A DNA stretch of 64,000 nucleotides from contig NZ_AUAO01000002.1 in the NCBI RefSeq assembly GCF_000428765.1, positions 186,001 to 250,000 on the forward strand, read 5' to 3'. The first letter of the stretch is position 1, and each line of letters starts with the position of its first letter. Shown here piece after piece: positions 8,673 through 18,557 of this stretch. The DNA is from Brevundimonas aveniformis DSM 17977 (lineage in GTDB: Bacteria; Pseudomonadota; Alphaproteobacteria; Caulobacterales; Caulobacteraceae). The notes beneath the pieces were generated by a model. The model was not told the DNA's origin, made no database searches, and saw only the letters and a program-made list of their open reading frames with translations. The position numbers and the translations under genes were made by a program.

Positions 8673-9695
8673 ATGGGCTTTCTGATGGATCTGACGCGGC
8701 GGACGATGACGGTGGCAGGCGGGGCGTTTGCGGCGCTGGGCCTGGGGTCGCGGGCGCAGGCCCAGGCGATGGACGGGCCGTTCCGCGATGCCCTGACCTA
8801 TTCGGACGAGCGGGGCGGGGTGTCGGTCCTGGTCCAGCGGGGCCCCGAGGTGCTGCTGGAGGCCTATGCCAACGGTGGCGGGCCGGAGCGCGACTGGCCG
8901 ATCCATTCGGGGACCAAGAGCCTGTCCGGGGTGATGGCGTGCGAACTGGTGCGCGAGGGCTGGCTGGATTTGGATGCGCCGGTCAGCGACATCATCACCG
9001 AATGGCAGGCCGACCCGGCCAAGGCGACGATCACGACGCGCGGCCTGCTGAACCTGACGTCCGGGCTGGTGGCCGGCGGGTTCGGCGCGCCGCCGACCTA
9101 TGACGAGGCCGTGGCGGCGGGTTTGCAGACCGCACCGGGCGCGCATTTCGAATACAATCCCGGCCCGTTCCAGGTGTGGGGCGAAATGGTGCGACGGATG
9201 CTGGCGGACCGGGGCTATCTGCCGGACGTGCTGGGATTCTATCGCTCGCGGGTGATTGATCCGGCGGCGGTGCAGGTGGCGGACTGGCGGCTGCACGGGG
9301 GCCAGCCGACGCTGCCGACCGGGGTGCGGCTGACGGCGCGCGAATGGGCGAAATGGGGCCGTTGGGTGCTGGACGGGGCAGGTGGCGCGGACCTGACGCC
9401 GTGCTGGACGGGATCCGAGGCCAATCCGGGATATGGCCTGTGCTGGTGGCTGTTGCGGCCGGGGCTGATTGCGCCGGCGGCGCGCAGCGGCATGGGCGAC
9501 GACGGGGCCGAAATGGCCGAGCGCGGCGAGGACATCCGCCTGGCCGCCGGGGCCGGCGAGCAGAAGCTGTATCTGTTGCCCGAGCGCGATCTGCTGGTGG
9601 TGCGTCAGTCGCGCGGGTTCGGGACGGCGCTGGCGGGGTTTGTACCCGGCTGGTCGGACACGGAGTTTATGCGGCGGGTGCTGCGGGGGCTTTAG
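8673..9695 (+). CDS. Serine hydrolase, beta-lactamase/class C-like, exported
   Basis: 340 residues. The N-terminus (LTRRTMTVAGGAFAALGLG) looks like a twin-arginine or Sec signal. The active-site motif SxxK is visible as S79-G-T-K82, placing it in the beta-lactamase/penicillin-binding-like serine hydrolase superfamily (esterases, D-aminopeptidases, EstB-like). TTG at 8664 and ATGs at 8673 and 8685 are all possible starts; 8673 follows a GAGA-type ribosome site. The true substrate is unknown, and resistance activity should not be assumed. Confidence 0.85.
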   Translation: MGFLMDLTRRTMTVAGGAFAALGLGSRAQAQAMDGPFRDALTYSDERGGVSVLVQRGPEVLLEAYANGGGPERDWPIHSGTKSLSGVMACELVREGWLDLDAPVSDIITEWQADPAKATITTRGLLNLTSGLVAGGFGAPPTYDEAVAAGLQTAPGAHFEYNPGPFQVWGEMVRRMLADRGYLPDVLGFYRSRVIDPAAVQVADWRLHGGQPTLPTGVRLTAREWAKWGRWVLDGAGGADLTPCWTGSEANPGYGLCWWLLRPGLIAPAARSGMGDDGAEMAERGEDIRLAAGAGEQKLYLLPERDLLVVRQSRGFGTALAGFVPGWSDTEFMRRVLRGL

Positions 9696-9775
9696 CCTTA
9701 CCAACCTTTCACTCGCCCCGGATGAGGGGCGCAGCTAGGGTCCGCGCCTGATTTCCAGGCTGGGAGGCCCTGACC

Positions 9776-11641
9776 ATGATTGACCGCCGCCATCTGATGA
9801 TGACCGCCACCGCGGGGGGCGCACTGGCCGTGTCCGGGTGTGGACTGCGGATGCCGGGCATGGAGCCGGTCGCGCCCGTTTCGCCGGAGACGGCGATGAG
9901 TGGGTCGGACCCGCAGGTCGTCGCCGCGGCGAACGCCATCTATGATCGCGCCTTCCAGCAGGCCCTGGGGAGCAGCCCCGAGGGGCTGACCAGCCTGGGC
10001 CTGGACCGCCAGCCTCTATTTGCCTGGGCCCGGTCGCGGCTGGATGACCGCACGGTGGTGGAGTTCAACCGTCAGGCCGACCAGAACCGTGTCATCCTGA
10101 ATGAGCTGAAAGCCCTGGACCGGTCGCGCGTGACCGGCATGGATGCCGTCAACTATGACACCCTCGTCTTCGTCGGGGAGACGGCGGAAGAAGGCCGGCA
10201 GTTCGACTACGGCGCGCGCGGCTTCCCGCAGGCCTATGTCGTCAATCAGCTGGCGTCGGCCTACATCGGCATCCCGGATTTCCTGGACAGCAACCACGTC
10301 GTCGAAAACGCCGACGACATGGCGGCCTATCTGAGCCGGGTTGAGGCCTATGGCACGGCGCTGGACCAGGAGACGGAGCGGGCCATAGCCGACGCCGGGC
10401 GCGGGGCGGCCCCGACCGACTTCATGATCGACAAGGCGCTGTTGCAGTTGCGCGGCGCGCGCAGCACGCCGGCGACGCAGGCTGTGCTGACCCTGGCGGC
10501 GACGCGCAAGGCGACCGAGGCCGGCCTGCCCGACGCGGGGCCGGAGGCGGCGCGCCTCATCGAGAGCGTGGTCTATCCGGCGCTGGATCGCCAAATCGCG
10601 GCCCTGGAAGCCATGCGACCGACCGCGACCCACGACGCGGGTGTGTGGCGGTTGCCGGACGGCGAGGCCTATTACGACTGGGGCCTGAAGACCTTCACCA
10701 CCACCAATATGACGGGCGAAGAGGTCCATGCCATGGGCCTGGAGCAGGTCGCCTATATCGAAGGCCAGATGGACGCCCTGATGCGCCAGAACGGGCTGAC
10801 GCAGGGCACGACCGGCGAGCGGCTGACGGCGATGGGCCGCGACCCGCGCTTCCTTTATCCGAACACGGACGAAGGCAAGGCGCAGCTGCTGGCGGACTTG
10901 AATGGCCAGATCCAGGTGGTGACCGAGCGCATCCGGCCGCTGTTCGGCCAGCACCCGCGCGCGCCGGTCGAGGTGCGGCGCGTGCCGCCGTCGATCGAGG
11001 CCGGGGCACCGGGCGGCTATTACAACTCGCCGTCGCTCGATGGCACGCGACCGGGCGCCTATTACATCAACCTGCGGGACACGGCGGAGAACCCCAGCTG
11101 GACCCTGCCGACCTTGACCTATCACGAGGCCAATCCGGGCCATCACTGGCAGATCACCCTGGCCCAGGAGGCCGAGGGCATTCCGATGATCCGCAAGGTC
11201 GTGGGCTTCTCGGCCTATTCGGAGGGCTGGGCGCTCTATGCCGAGCAGCTGGCTGACGAGATCGGGATGTATGCGGACGATCCCTGGGGCAAGATCGGCT
11301 ATCTGCAGTCGTTCCTGTTCAGGGCGGTGCGCCTGGTGGTGGATTCGGGCATGCACAAGCTGCGCTGGAGCCGCGAGCAGGGCATTCGCTACATGACCGA
11401 GCATCTGGGCGAGCCGGAATCCAACTGGGTCACCGAGATCGAGCGCTACTGTGTTTGGCCGGGCCAGGCCTGTTCCTACAAGGTCGGCCAGACGGTCTGG
11501 GACACCCTCAGAACCGAGGCGCGCCAGACCATGGGCGACCGCTTCGACCTGGCCGGCTTCCACGACGCGGGCCTCCTGGCCGCCGCCATGCCGCTGGCGG
11601 TGCTGGAACGGCGCATCCGCGACTGGGCTCGCTCGGCGTAA
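9776..11641 (+). CDS. DUF885 family lipoprotein, putative metallohydrolase (paralogue 1)
   Basis: 621 residues beginning MIDRRHLMM with a twin-arginine-like pattern and a lipobox ending at C22 (AVSGC), so probably a membrane-anchored lipoprotein. The DUF885 signature is TYHEANPGHHWQ, with H450, E451, H456 and H457 as likely metal ligands. DUF885 proteins resemble metallopeptidases or carboxypeptidase-like enzymes, but few have been characterised. Clearly paralogous to the gene at 13359: both share the WPGQAC-xYK block near the C-terminus. Confidence 0.87.
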   Translation: MIDRRHLMMTATAGGALAVSGCGLRMPGMEPVAPVSPETAMSGSDPQVVAAANAIYDRAFQQALGSSPEGLTSLGLDRQPLFAWARSRLDDRTVVEFNRQADQNRVILNELKALDRSRVTGMDAVNYDTLVFVGETAEEGRQFDYGARGFPQAYVVNQLASAYIGIPDFLDSNHVVENADDMAAYLSRVEAYGTALDQETERAIADAGRGAAPTDFMIDKALLQLRGARSTPATQAVLTLAATRKATEAGLPDAGPEAARLIESVVYPALDRQIAALEAMRPTATHDAGVWRLPDGEAYYDWGLKTFTTTNMTGEEVHAMGLEQVAYIEGQMDALMRQNGLTQGTTGERLTAMGRDPRFLYPNTDEGKAQLLADLNGQIQVVTERIRPLFGQHPRAPVEVRRVPPSIEAGAPGGYYNSPSLDGTRPGAYYINLRDTAENPSWTLPTLTYHEANPGHHWQITLAQEAEGIPMIRKVVGFSAYSEGWALYAEQLADEIGMYADDPWGKIGYLQSFLFRAVRLVVDSGMHKLRWSREQGIRYMTEHLGEPESNWVTEIERYCVWPGQACSYKVGQTVWDTLRTEARQTMGDRFDLAGFHDAGLLAAAMPLAVLERRIRDWARSA

Positions 11642-11648
11642 GGAAGTT

Positions 11649-11695
11649 GCGTCTCCTCCCCCTCCCCAACGGCTTCGTCGTCAGGGAGGAGACGC
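11649..11695. repeat. Dispersed hairpin repeat, family 2, copy A
   Basis: TCTCCTCCC and GGGAGGAGA face each other across about 23 bases containing AACGGCTTCGTCGTC. A related segment lies at 59640-59692. It sits between convergent genes and could act as a bidirectional terminator, though it has no T-run. Confidence 0.55.
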
Positions 11696-11699
11696 GTGG

Positions 11700-13247
11700 C
11701 TACCCCCCGTCGGCCCACACCGTCTTGTAGAGATCAAACCGCCGGTCGCGCAGGTTGCGGACGGTGCCTTGCGACTTGGCCCAGGCGAGGTCGGACAGGT
11801 CGAGGTCGGCGACGGTAATCGTCTCGACATTCTCGGTGGCTTCGGCGGCGATGCCGTCGCGCGCGAACGGGAAGTCGCAGGGCGTGAGGATGCAGGACTG
11901 GGCGTACTGGACGTCCATGTTCTCGACGTTCGGCAGATTGCCGACATTGCCCGACAGGGCGACGTAGCACTGGTTCTCGATGGCGCGGGCCTGGCTGCAA
12001 TAGCGGACCCGCAGATAGCCCTGACGGTTGTCGGTGCAGAAGGGCACGAACAGCATCCGCGCACCCTCGTCGACCAGCCGGCGGGCCAGCTCCGGGAACT
12101 CCGAATCGTAGCAGATCAGAACGCCGATCGGGCCGCAGTCGGTGTCGATGGCGTGGACCCGGTCGCCGCCCTTGATGTTCCACCAGTGGCGCTCGTTCGG
12201 CGTCGGGTGGATCTTCTCCTGGGCATGGACCGAGCCGTCCCTGAGGAAGACATACGCAACATTTTGGATGTCGCCGTCGTCGGTGCGGGTCGGGTGCGAG
12301 CCGCCGATGATGTTGATGTTGTACTCCACCGCCATCTTCCTCAGCGCCTCGACAAAGCGCGGGGTGTAGCGGGTCAGGGCCTCGATGGATTCCGCCGGGG
12401 TCAGCCGCTTGCGCTCCAGCGCCAGAAGCTGAAGCGTGAACAGCTCCGGGAAGATGACGAAGTCGGAGCGATAGTCCGAGGTGATGTCGACGAAATATTC
12501 GATGTTGGCGATGAACTCGTCGAAGGACGACACCTTGCGGGCCTGGAACTGGACCGTGGCGATCCGCACGTTCTCCTTCATGGCGAAGGCCGCGCCCTTG
12601 CCGCTGTCGTCCGTATAGTAGGGATTGCGCCAGACCATGTGGGCGGCATTGCCCAAAGAGGCAGCGTCTGACGGCAGATAGCCCCTCAACACCCCGATCG
12701 GCTCAAAACCCGAGCGCAGGTGAAAACCGATGACCGGATCGCTGACCTTCCGCTCGACGACGGCGTCGAGGTAGGCCTGGGGATCGGCGTACTCCTTCTT
12801 GCGACGGGCCAGGCCGGGCATCCGACCGCCGAAGACGATGCCTTTCAGGTTCAGGCTCTCGCACAGGTCGCGCCGGGCGTCATACAGGCGCTGGCCGATG
12901 CGCAGGCGTCGGCGGTCGGGATCGACGCAGACCTCCATGCCATAGAACCATTCCCCCGCCGGATCGTGGCGGGCGGCGTAGCCGGCGCCGGTGATGGCGG
13001 TCCAGGTGTGGGGCTCCATCGCGGTCTTCTCGTCGATGCGGAAACCGGCGGCGTAGCCGACGATCTCGCCCTCGTATTCGACGACGAACTGGCCGTCGCG
13101 AAAGGCGGAAATCTGGCCGCGCAGCATGCCGTCGGTATAGGCGGGCATGGTCTTGTAGACCTTGGCGACCAGGGCCGAGATGGCGTTCAGGTCCGCCATG
13201 CGCGCATTGCGGATGGTCAGGACGGCGGGCTTTTTCGTTTCGGTCAT
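11700..13247 (-). CDS. GNAT acetyltransferase fused to nitrilase-family carbon-nitrogen hydrolase
   Basis: 515 residues from the ATG at 13247; an in-frame GTG at 13265 is less likely. Residues about 8-190 form a GNAT domain, including the acetyl-CoA loop region RRLRIGQRLYDARR. Residues about 225-510 form a nitrilase fold with the triad E268 (FPELF), K345 (QEKIHPTP) and C379 (LICYDSEFPE). This two-domain architecture is a known bacterial family, but I know of no settled substrate. It is divergent from the second DUF885 gene. Confidence 0.9.
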   Translation of the reverse strand: MTETKKPAVLTIRNARMADLNAISALVAKVYKTMPAYTDGMLRGQISAFRDGQFVVEYEGEIVGYAAGFRIDEKTAMEPHTWTAITGAGYAARHDPAGEWFYGMEVCVDPDRRRLRIGQRLYDARRDLCESLNLKGIVFGGRMPGLARRKKEYADPQAYLDAVVERKVSDPVIGFHLRSGFEPIGVLRGYLPSDAASLGNAAHMVWRNPYYTDDSGKGAAFAMKENVRIATVQFQARKVSSFDEFIANIEYFVDITSDYRSDFVIFPELFTLQLLALERKRLTPAESIEALTRYTPRFVEALRKMAVEYNINIIGGSHPTRTDDGDIQNVAYVFLRDGSVHAQEKIHPTPNERHWWNIKGGDRVHAIDTDCGPIGVLICYDSEFPELARRLVDEGARMLFVPFCTDNRQGYLRVRYCSQARAIENQCYVALSGNVGNLPNVENMDVQYAQSCILTPCDFPFARDGIAAEATENVETITVADLDLSDLAWAKSQGTVRNLRDRRFDLYKTVWADGG

Positions 13248-13358
13248 GGGGTGTCTAACGCCCAAGGTTGGGTTCGGATCAACCTAAAACCGTGATCGGC
13301 TTGCAGGATGGGGCCGCGGCGGCTCTATTCGTGGGCCTGGGAATTGGGAGTGCTTGCC

Positions 13359-15188
13359 ATGATGAACCGTCGTCACCTGTTGATGGGCGCCGCCGGCGCA
13401 GGGCTGCTGGCCGGGTGCGGAACGCTGCCGGGCGCGCCGGCGACCGGCGGCGGTGCACGCGATCAGGCGCGGGCGCTGTATGATGCGATCTTCGCCCAGG
13501 TTCTAGAGGCGTCGCCGATGGGAGCGACGAGCCTGGGGCTGGACAGCGGCGAGCACGCGGCGCTGAAGGCGCGGCTGGACAGTCGGACCTATGCGGATCG
13601 TCTGAATGTGCTCAAGCCGCTGGCGGCGGCGCGGGACGGCCTGGCCGGGATCGACGCCGGGTCGCTGAGCGGGCGGGACCGGTCCGACCATGACACCGTG
13701 ACGTGGATGGCGGGCATGGCCGGCGAGATCGCCGCCTTCCCGTTCGGCGGCGTCGACAGCTACATGTATCCTTGTCCCTATGTGATCAGCCAGCTGACGG
13801 GGCTGTATCAGGCGGTTCCCGACTTCCTCGACAGCCAGCATTCGGTCGAAAGCAACGCCGACGCCGAGGCCTATCTGGGGCGGCTGGAGAGCTTCGCCGA
13901 GGGCATGACCCATGAGGCCGAGCGGGCGCGGATGGATGCTTCGGATCATCGCATCCTGCCGCCCGACTTCATCATGGACAAGGCGCTGGCCCAGCTGCGG
14001 TCGCTGCGCGGGAACCTGGACGCGATGCTGGTCCAGCCGCTGGTGCGCAAGACCAACGAGGCGGGCGTGGCGGGCGTGTGGGACGCGCGCGCCGCACAGA
14101 TCGTCAACGGGCCGGTGGCCCGTGCGGTCGACGCCCAGATCGACTTTCTGACCCGGCATCGGCCGCAGGCCGTGCACGACGCCGGCATCGGCGCGCGGCG
14201 TGACGGCGAGCGGTACTATGACATGTGCCTGAGGTTCCAGACCTCGACGGGCCTGAGCCCGACCGAGGCGCACCAGATCGGGCTGGATCAGGTGGCCCAG
14301 ATTCAGGCCCTGGCCGATCCGCTGCTGCGGGCGAGAGGCTACACGGACGGGTCGGTCGGGGCGCGGCTGACCGCCATGGGCCGTGACCCGGCCTGGCTTT
14401 ATCCGAACACGGACGAAGGCCGGGCCGAGCTGCTGGCGGATCTGAACCGTCAGGTGGCGGCGGTGACGGCGCGGATGCCCGAAGTCTTCGCGCGGATGCC
14501 GCGGGCCCAGGTCGAGGTGCGGCGGGTGCCGCCGGCCATCGAGCTGGGCGCGCCGCGCGGCTATGCCCAGTCGGGTTCGCTGGATGGGTCGCGGCCGGGG
14601 GCCTATTACATCAACCTGCACGACACGACGATCTGGCCCAAGTGGGCGCTGCCGACCCTGACCTATCACGAGAGCCTACCGGGCCATCACCTACAGGGCT
14701 CGCTGGCGCTGGAGGCGACGGACACGCCGATGCTGCTCAAGATCCTGGGCTTCAACGCCTACGGGGAGGGTTGGGGTCTGTATGCCGAACAGCTGGCGGC
14801 GGAGTTGGGGATGTATGATGCCTTCCCCGAAGGGATGCTCGGCTTCCACCAGTCGTTCCTGTACCGCGCCGCGCGCATCGTCATCGACACCGGCCTGCAC
14901 CACCACGGCTGGAGCCGCGAACAGGCGATCGCCTACATGATCGACACCGTCGGCCTGGCCCCCGGTGCGGCCGAGAGCGAGTGCGAACGCTACTGCGTCT
15001 GGCCGGGCCAGGCCTGCGGCTACAAGATCGGCCACACCGAAATCGACCGCTTGCGGACCGACGCCCGCGAACGGCTGGGCGACCGGTTCGACATCAAGGG
15101 CTTCCATTCGGCCGTGCTGGACGGCGGGGCCATGCCGCTGGATGTGCTGGGCCGCGTGGTCGATCAGTGGGTGGCGGGGGTCCGCTAG
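13359..15188 (+). CDS. DUF885 family lipoprotein, putative metallohydrolase (paralogue 2)
   Basis: 609 residues from the first of two adjacent ATGs (MMNRRHLLMG). A short signal ends in the lipobox LLAGC. The conserved TYHESLPGHH motif (H437, E438, H442, H443) and the C-terminal WPGQACGYKIG block match the paralogue at 9776. The frame extends upstream to 13308, but that part is not conserved with the paralogue. Its stop overlaps the convergent DoxX gene at a shared CTAG. Confidence 0.87.
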   Translation: MMNRRHLLMGAAGAGLLAGCGTLPGAPATGGGARDQARALYDAIFAQVLEASPMGATSLGLDSGEHAALKARLDSRTYADRLNVLKPLAAARDGLAGIDAGSLSGRDRSDHDTVTWMAGMAGEIAAFPFGGVDSYMYPCPYVISQLTGLYQAVPDFLDSQHSVESNADAEAYLGRLESFAEGMTHEAERARMDASDHRILPPDFIMDKALAQLRSLRGNLDAMLVQPLVRKTNEAGVAGVWDARAAQIVNGPVARAVDAQIDFLTRHRPQAVHDAGIGARRDGERYYDMCLRFQTSTGLSPTEAHQIGLDQVAQIQALADPLLRARGYTDGSVGARLTAMGRDPAWLYPNTDEGRAELLADLNRQVAAVTARMPEVFARMPRAQVEVRRVPPAIELGAPRGYAQSGSLDGSRPGAYYINLHDTTIWPKWALPTLTYHESLPGHHLQGSLALEATDTPMLLKILGFNAYGEGWGLYAEQLAAELGMYDAFPEGMLGFHQSFLYRAARIVIDTGLHHHGWSREQAIAYMIDTVGLAPGAAESECERYCVWPGQACGYKIGHTEIDRLRTDARERLGDRFDIKGFHSAVLDGGAMPLDVLGRVVDQWVAGVR

Positions 15189-15601
15189 CTGCGACCGGGT
15201 CGGTAGGCCCAGGCGGTTGCGGCCAGGCAGGTGAGCAGCAGGACGCTGTACTCAACGCCATTGCGGCCGGCCCCGACCACGAACCAGCCGAAGGGCAGGT
15301 GCACCAGCACCAGGCCGAGTGCCAGAATGCCCATGTGCGCCAGACAGGCCCAGAAGACCCAGCGGCGCGTCAGGATCAGCACCGGCCCGACCCATTCGAT
15401 CGCCGTGACCGCCGTGGCCCAGGCGATACCCATGGGAAAGCCGAGCCCGTCGAGCCAGTCGCCGAAGGGCGCGACGCCCCCGGCCAGGGCCCGATAGACG
15501 CCGTGAACGAGGATGAGCAGGGCGGTGACGATGCGGACGAGCTCCAGACCCTGTGCGGCGCGGTCGGGCGTGGCGGCGGGGCCGAGCAGACGGGTAGTCA
15601 T
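15185..15601 (-). CDS. DoxX family membrane protein
   Basis: 138 residues with four hydrophobic segments (about 22-40, 58-78, 82-102 and 113-132) and the DoxX-like layout LVRIVTALLILVHGVYR near the N-terminus. DoxX proteins are small quinone-associated or redox-linked inner-membrane proteins of uncertain role. Convergent with the DUF885 gene, sharing the four bases CTAG that serve as stop for both. Confidence 0.75.
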   Translation of the reverse strand: MTTRLLGPAATPDRAAQGLELVRIVTALLILVHGVYRALAGGVAPFGDWLDGLGFPMGIAWATAVTAIEWVGPVLILTRRWVFWACLAHMGILALGLVLVHLPFGWFVVGAGRNGVEYSVLLLTCLAATAWAYRPGRS

Positions 15602-15724
15602 GGGGAGAATCTCCTGATCCTACGTTCGATAGGGGGCAGGCCATATGCGGCGCGATCAAGGCGAGAAGAGTGGTGACTGATCGGTATCCGGCGATGCCGG
15701 GTTTCAGCTCGACTGAAGGCTTGC

Positions 15725-16423
15725 CTAAGCCCAGCCCGTCTTCACGCCGTTATTGTAGAACCGAATTTCTTCAACCAACTTTAATCCAAGGATCCAAGCA
15801 TTTCGGGCCAGCAGAAACAGTCCGGTGAAGACAAATCCCTCGACATAGAGGTGGTAAGCGAACAGGCCGAACGAGAACGGCAGGTTGGCGGGGTTGTTGC
15901 TGATCTCGGCGATGTCGACCGCGAATATTTCGATCAAGTCAAACAGACCGCCGCGAAGGGTCTGGTCTGCAACGAACAGTCCGGCTGCTGAGAGGTTTGG
16001 TGGCGGGACGGGGTGGTGCGTTGCATTGATCAGATGAACAGTCGAGTCGTCGAACCACGGGTAGGCGAAGGTCATTGCAAATAGCGCCGCGGCTGGGATC
16101 AACACGCCGCAGGTCACACTGATCATGCTGCCTTTGGAGGCGCCAAAAAGACCTCCCAGGTAGACGGCTATCAGCTTGGCAATCTTGCTGGATAACTGGA
16201 CCGCGTTTTGAGGCCGTCGGCCCTGACGAAGGTTTGAGAATTTAGCCGGAGTTTGCGCTGCGTGAGCCTGGATCAGACCGATGCCCTTTTTGGCTCCCAG
16301 AAAACTACCAAGCAGAACAGCCGCGCCGATCGCCACCACATACACCCGCTGGGCTAGCGGTGAGGACAGGATCGCCCAGACCGCGCGGATCGCGACCTTG
16401 GCGTCTTCGGCGGTGAATTCCAT
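15725..16423 (-). CDS. Hypothetical multi-pass membrane protein
   Basis: 232 residues with about four hydrophobic segments (near residues 27-45, 83-120, 145-165 and 185-210) and a basic loop around residues 60-75. No family recognised. Base use is slightly less GC-biased than in neighbours. TTAACCA, a CtrA-like half site, occurs about 30 bp upstream of the start, but that alone is weak evidence for cell-cycle control. Confidence 0.65.
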   Translation of the reverse strand: MEFTAEDAKVAIRAVWAILSSPLAQRVYVVAIGAAVLLGSFLGAKKGIGLIQAHAAQTPAKFSNLRQGRRPQNAVQLSSKIAKLIAVYLGGLFGASKGSMISVTCGVLIPAAALFAMTFAYPWFDDSTVHLINATHHPVPPPNLSAAGLFVADQTLRGGLFDLIEIFAVDIAEISNNPANLPFSFGLFAYHLYVEGFVFTGLFLLARNAWILGLKLVEEIRFYNNGVKTGWA

Positions 16424-16510
16424 GAGCGCCCCCCAGCGGTCCTCGGGGCGACGTTAACCAATCGGTTCAGACACGCCTAGCGCGTGCGCCTGAGAGGTGT
16501 GTCGGTGCGT

Positions 16511-18418
16511 TCAGGCCGGCTGGGCGACCGGGCGGCGGGCCGCCTCGGAAGACGGGCGAACCGGCGGCAGGGCCGCGACGGAGACAGAGCCGTCTTCTTC
16601 GGGGATGACCATCCAGCCACGGGCGGCGAAGGCGTCCCCGGCCTGGCGGCGCGAGGTCCACATGGCGATCCAGGGCGAGGCCAGTAGCGGCAGGACGATG
16701 GGCGCAAAGAACATCGACAGATCCGGGCGGAAGGCCAGGGCCAGGACAAAACAGGTCCCGACCACCAGCTGCCAGCGCATGGACTTGAAGGCGTCGGCGA
16801 AGGCCAGGCCGTCAGCATCGCGCTGTTGAACCTGCCAGCCGGCGTCCTGGCCGCGCAGGATCTGAAGTACGGCATGGGTGTTGGCCACCATCAGGATCGG
16901 CGCGAGGATGGCCGACAGGGCGATCTCGGACAGAACACCCTTGACGAGTTGGGACGAGCCGCCGAAGGCGCGAGCCTCAGCCGGGCGGCTGATGGCCAGG
17001 GCGGCACCCATGATCTTGGGCCCGATCAGCAGCAGCGCTGCGAACAGCGAGGCCAGGGTGAAGGCCGAGAACTCGGGGTTCAGCACATAGAGCCAGCTAC
17101 CCCAGTCGATCGGATAGCTGAGCTGAATGGCCAGACCGGTGGCCAGCGACGCCAGCCACAGGGGCGAGGCCAGATAGGCGACGCAGCCCAGGATCAGCTG
17201 AAGCCGGCTCATCGGGTGCAGGCCTTCGGCCCCGACCAGCTTGAGGTGCTGGAGATTACCCTGGCACCAGCGGTGCTCGCGGCGGATGAAGTCGGTGATG
17301 GTCGGTGGGGTTTCCTCGCACGAACCGTCCAGGGCGGCGGTGACGTGCACGCCCCAGCCGGCGCGGCGCAGCATGGCGGCCTCGACGACATCGTGGCTGA
17401 GGACATTGCCGCCGAACGGCTTGACGCCCGGGAGGATCGGCAGGCCCGCACACTCGGCGAAGGCGCGCGTGCGGATGATGGCGTTGTGACCCCAGTAGGA
17501 GCTGTCCGAACCGGTCCACCAGGCCAGGCCCGCCGCCGCGACGCGCCCGTACAGACGCACTGAGAACTGGGACACGCGCGCAAACAGCGTCGCGGCCTTG
17601 ATGATGGTCGGCGTGGTCTGGATCAGGCCGATGCGCGGGTTCATCTCCATGGCGTCGACGAGGCGCAGGACGGTTTCACCGGCCATGGTCGAGTCGGCGT
17701 CCAGCACGACCATCTGCTCATAGGCCGCCCCGAAGCGACGCACCCAGTCCCCCAGGTTGCCGGCCTTGTGCTCGGTATTGGCCATGCGGCGACGGTAGAA
17801 CAGACGGCTGGTGAAGCGGGCACGCTGCGAGACGTAAACGGCCGTCTCATGGGCGGCGGCGGCCGGCTTGTTGGTGTCCGACAGGACGAAGAAATCAAAG
17901 GCGCCGGCGGCACCGAGGCGAGCCAGCGAGGCATCGAGATGGGCCAGGCGCGCGAAGGAGGCGTCGGCATCCTCGTTATAGACCGGCATCAGGATGGCGG
18001 TGCGGCTCATCGGGGTGTCGGGATGGGCGGCGAAGGCCAGATCCTGTTGTTCGCGACCGGTGGCCAGAACCCACAGGCCCATGCAGGCCGACGAGAACCA
18101 GCATGACATGGCGGTCAGCAGGCCGGCGAGGCAGAACAGGCCGAAGACCTCCAGCGCCGTGAAGCCGAAGCGGGCGCACTGATAGATCGGGGCGATCAGG
18201 GCCAGGCTCGACAGAACTAGCGTACAGGCCAACAGAATCCAGCGGCGGCGCGCCACCGTCTCGGGCGAGGTCGGCAGCGGGCCCTCGGGGACCTTGGGGG
18301 CGGCGTCCAACGACTGGCGCGGCATGGCCAGGGGCGCTTCGGCCGGCAGCCAGGGTTGAGAGTCGAAGCTCTCCACCTCACGCACATCCGCGTTCACTCG
18401 GAGCGACAGGTCGCCCAT
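16511..18418 (-). CDS. opgH: Glucan biosynthesis glucosyltransferase OpgH (MdoH)
   Basis: 635 residues from the ATG at 18418 (MGDLSLRVN); the frame continues upstream to 18532 but through promoter-like DNA. Two membrane helices (about 60-118) precede a GT2 domain with VLDADST (about 238-244), SHDVVEAAML (about 342-351) and the product-binding RREHRWCQ (about 379-386). Several membrane helices follow. OpgH polymerises UDP-glucose into osmoregulated periplasmic glucans; E. coli OpgH is longer (847 residues). Two palindromic operator-like sites lie 90-125 bp upstream. Confidence 0.9.
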   Translation of the reverse strand: MGDLSLRVNADVREVESFDSQPWLPAEAPLAMPRQSLDAAPKVPEGPLPTSPETVARRRWILLACTLVLSSLALIAPIYQCARFGFTALEVFGLFCLAGLLTAMSCWFSSACMGLWVLATGREQQDLAFAAHPDTPMSRTAILMPVYNEDADASFARLAHLDASLARLGAAGAFDFFVLSDTNKPAAAAHETAVYVSQRARFTSRLFYRRRMANTEHKAGNLGDWVRRFGAAYEQMVVLDADSTMAGETVLRLVDAMEMNPRIGLIQTTPTIIKAATLFARVSQFSVRLYGRVAAAGLAWWTGSDSSYWGHNAIIRTRAFAECAGLPILPGVKPFGGNVLSHDVVEAAMLRRAGWGVHVTAALDGSCEETPPTITDFIRREHRWCQGNLQHLKLVGAEGLHPMSRLQLILGCVAYLASPLWLASLATGLAIQLSYPIDWGSWLYVLNPEFSAFTLASLFAALLLIGPKIMGAALAISRPAEARAFGGSSQLVKGVLSEIALSAILAPILMVANTHAVLQILRGQDAGWQVQQRDADGLAFADAFKSMRWQLVVGTCFVLALAFRPDLSMFFAPIVLPLLASPWIAMWTSRRQAGDAFAARGWMVIPEEDGSVSVAALPPVRPSSEAARRPVAQPA

Positions 18419-18507
18419 GGGCAGGTCATCCCTCTGTTGCGTTCGCCAGAATTCCGGGGGGGAGGCAGCGGACGCTGCTGCGGCGCAGCATGGATTCACT
18501 ATGTGCA

Positions 18508-18542
18508 TCACGAGTTCGTGAAGCGCAATCACAGAATCGTGA
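18508..18542 (-). promoter_or_regulatory. Two tandem palindromic operator-like sites upstream of opgH
   Basis: Bases 18508-18521 read TCACGAGTTCGTGA, a perfect 6-2-6 palindrome. Bases 18529-18542 read TCACAGAATCGTGA, one intact half with a nearly matching partner. Their starts are 21 bp apart, two helical turns, so two dimers could bind on one face. Similar palindromes occur before the acyltransferase gene and before wecB. Confidence 0.65.
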
Positions 18543-18557
18543 AAAGGGTGACTTTTT

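Noticed and set aside
8673..9695. Antibiotic-resistance beta-lactamase
   Set aside because: SxxK alone marks the wide serine hydrolase superfamily; nothing here supports drug hydrolysis.
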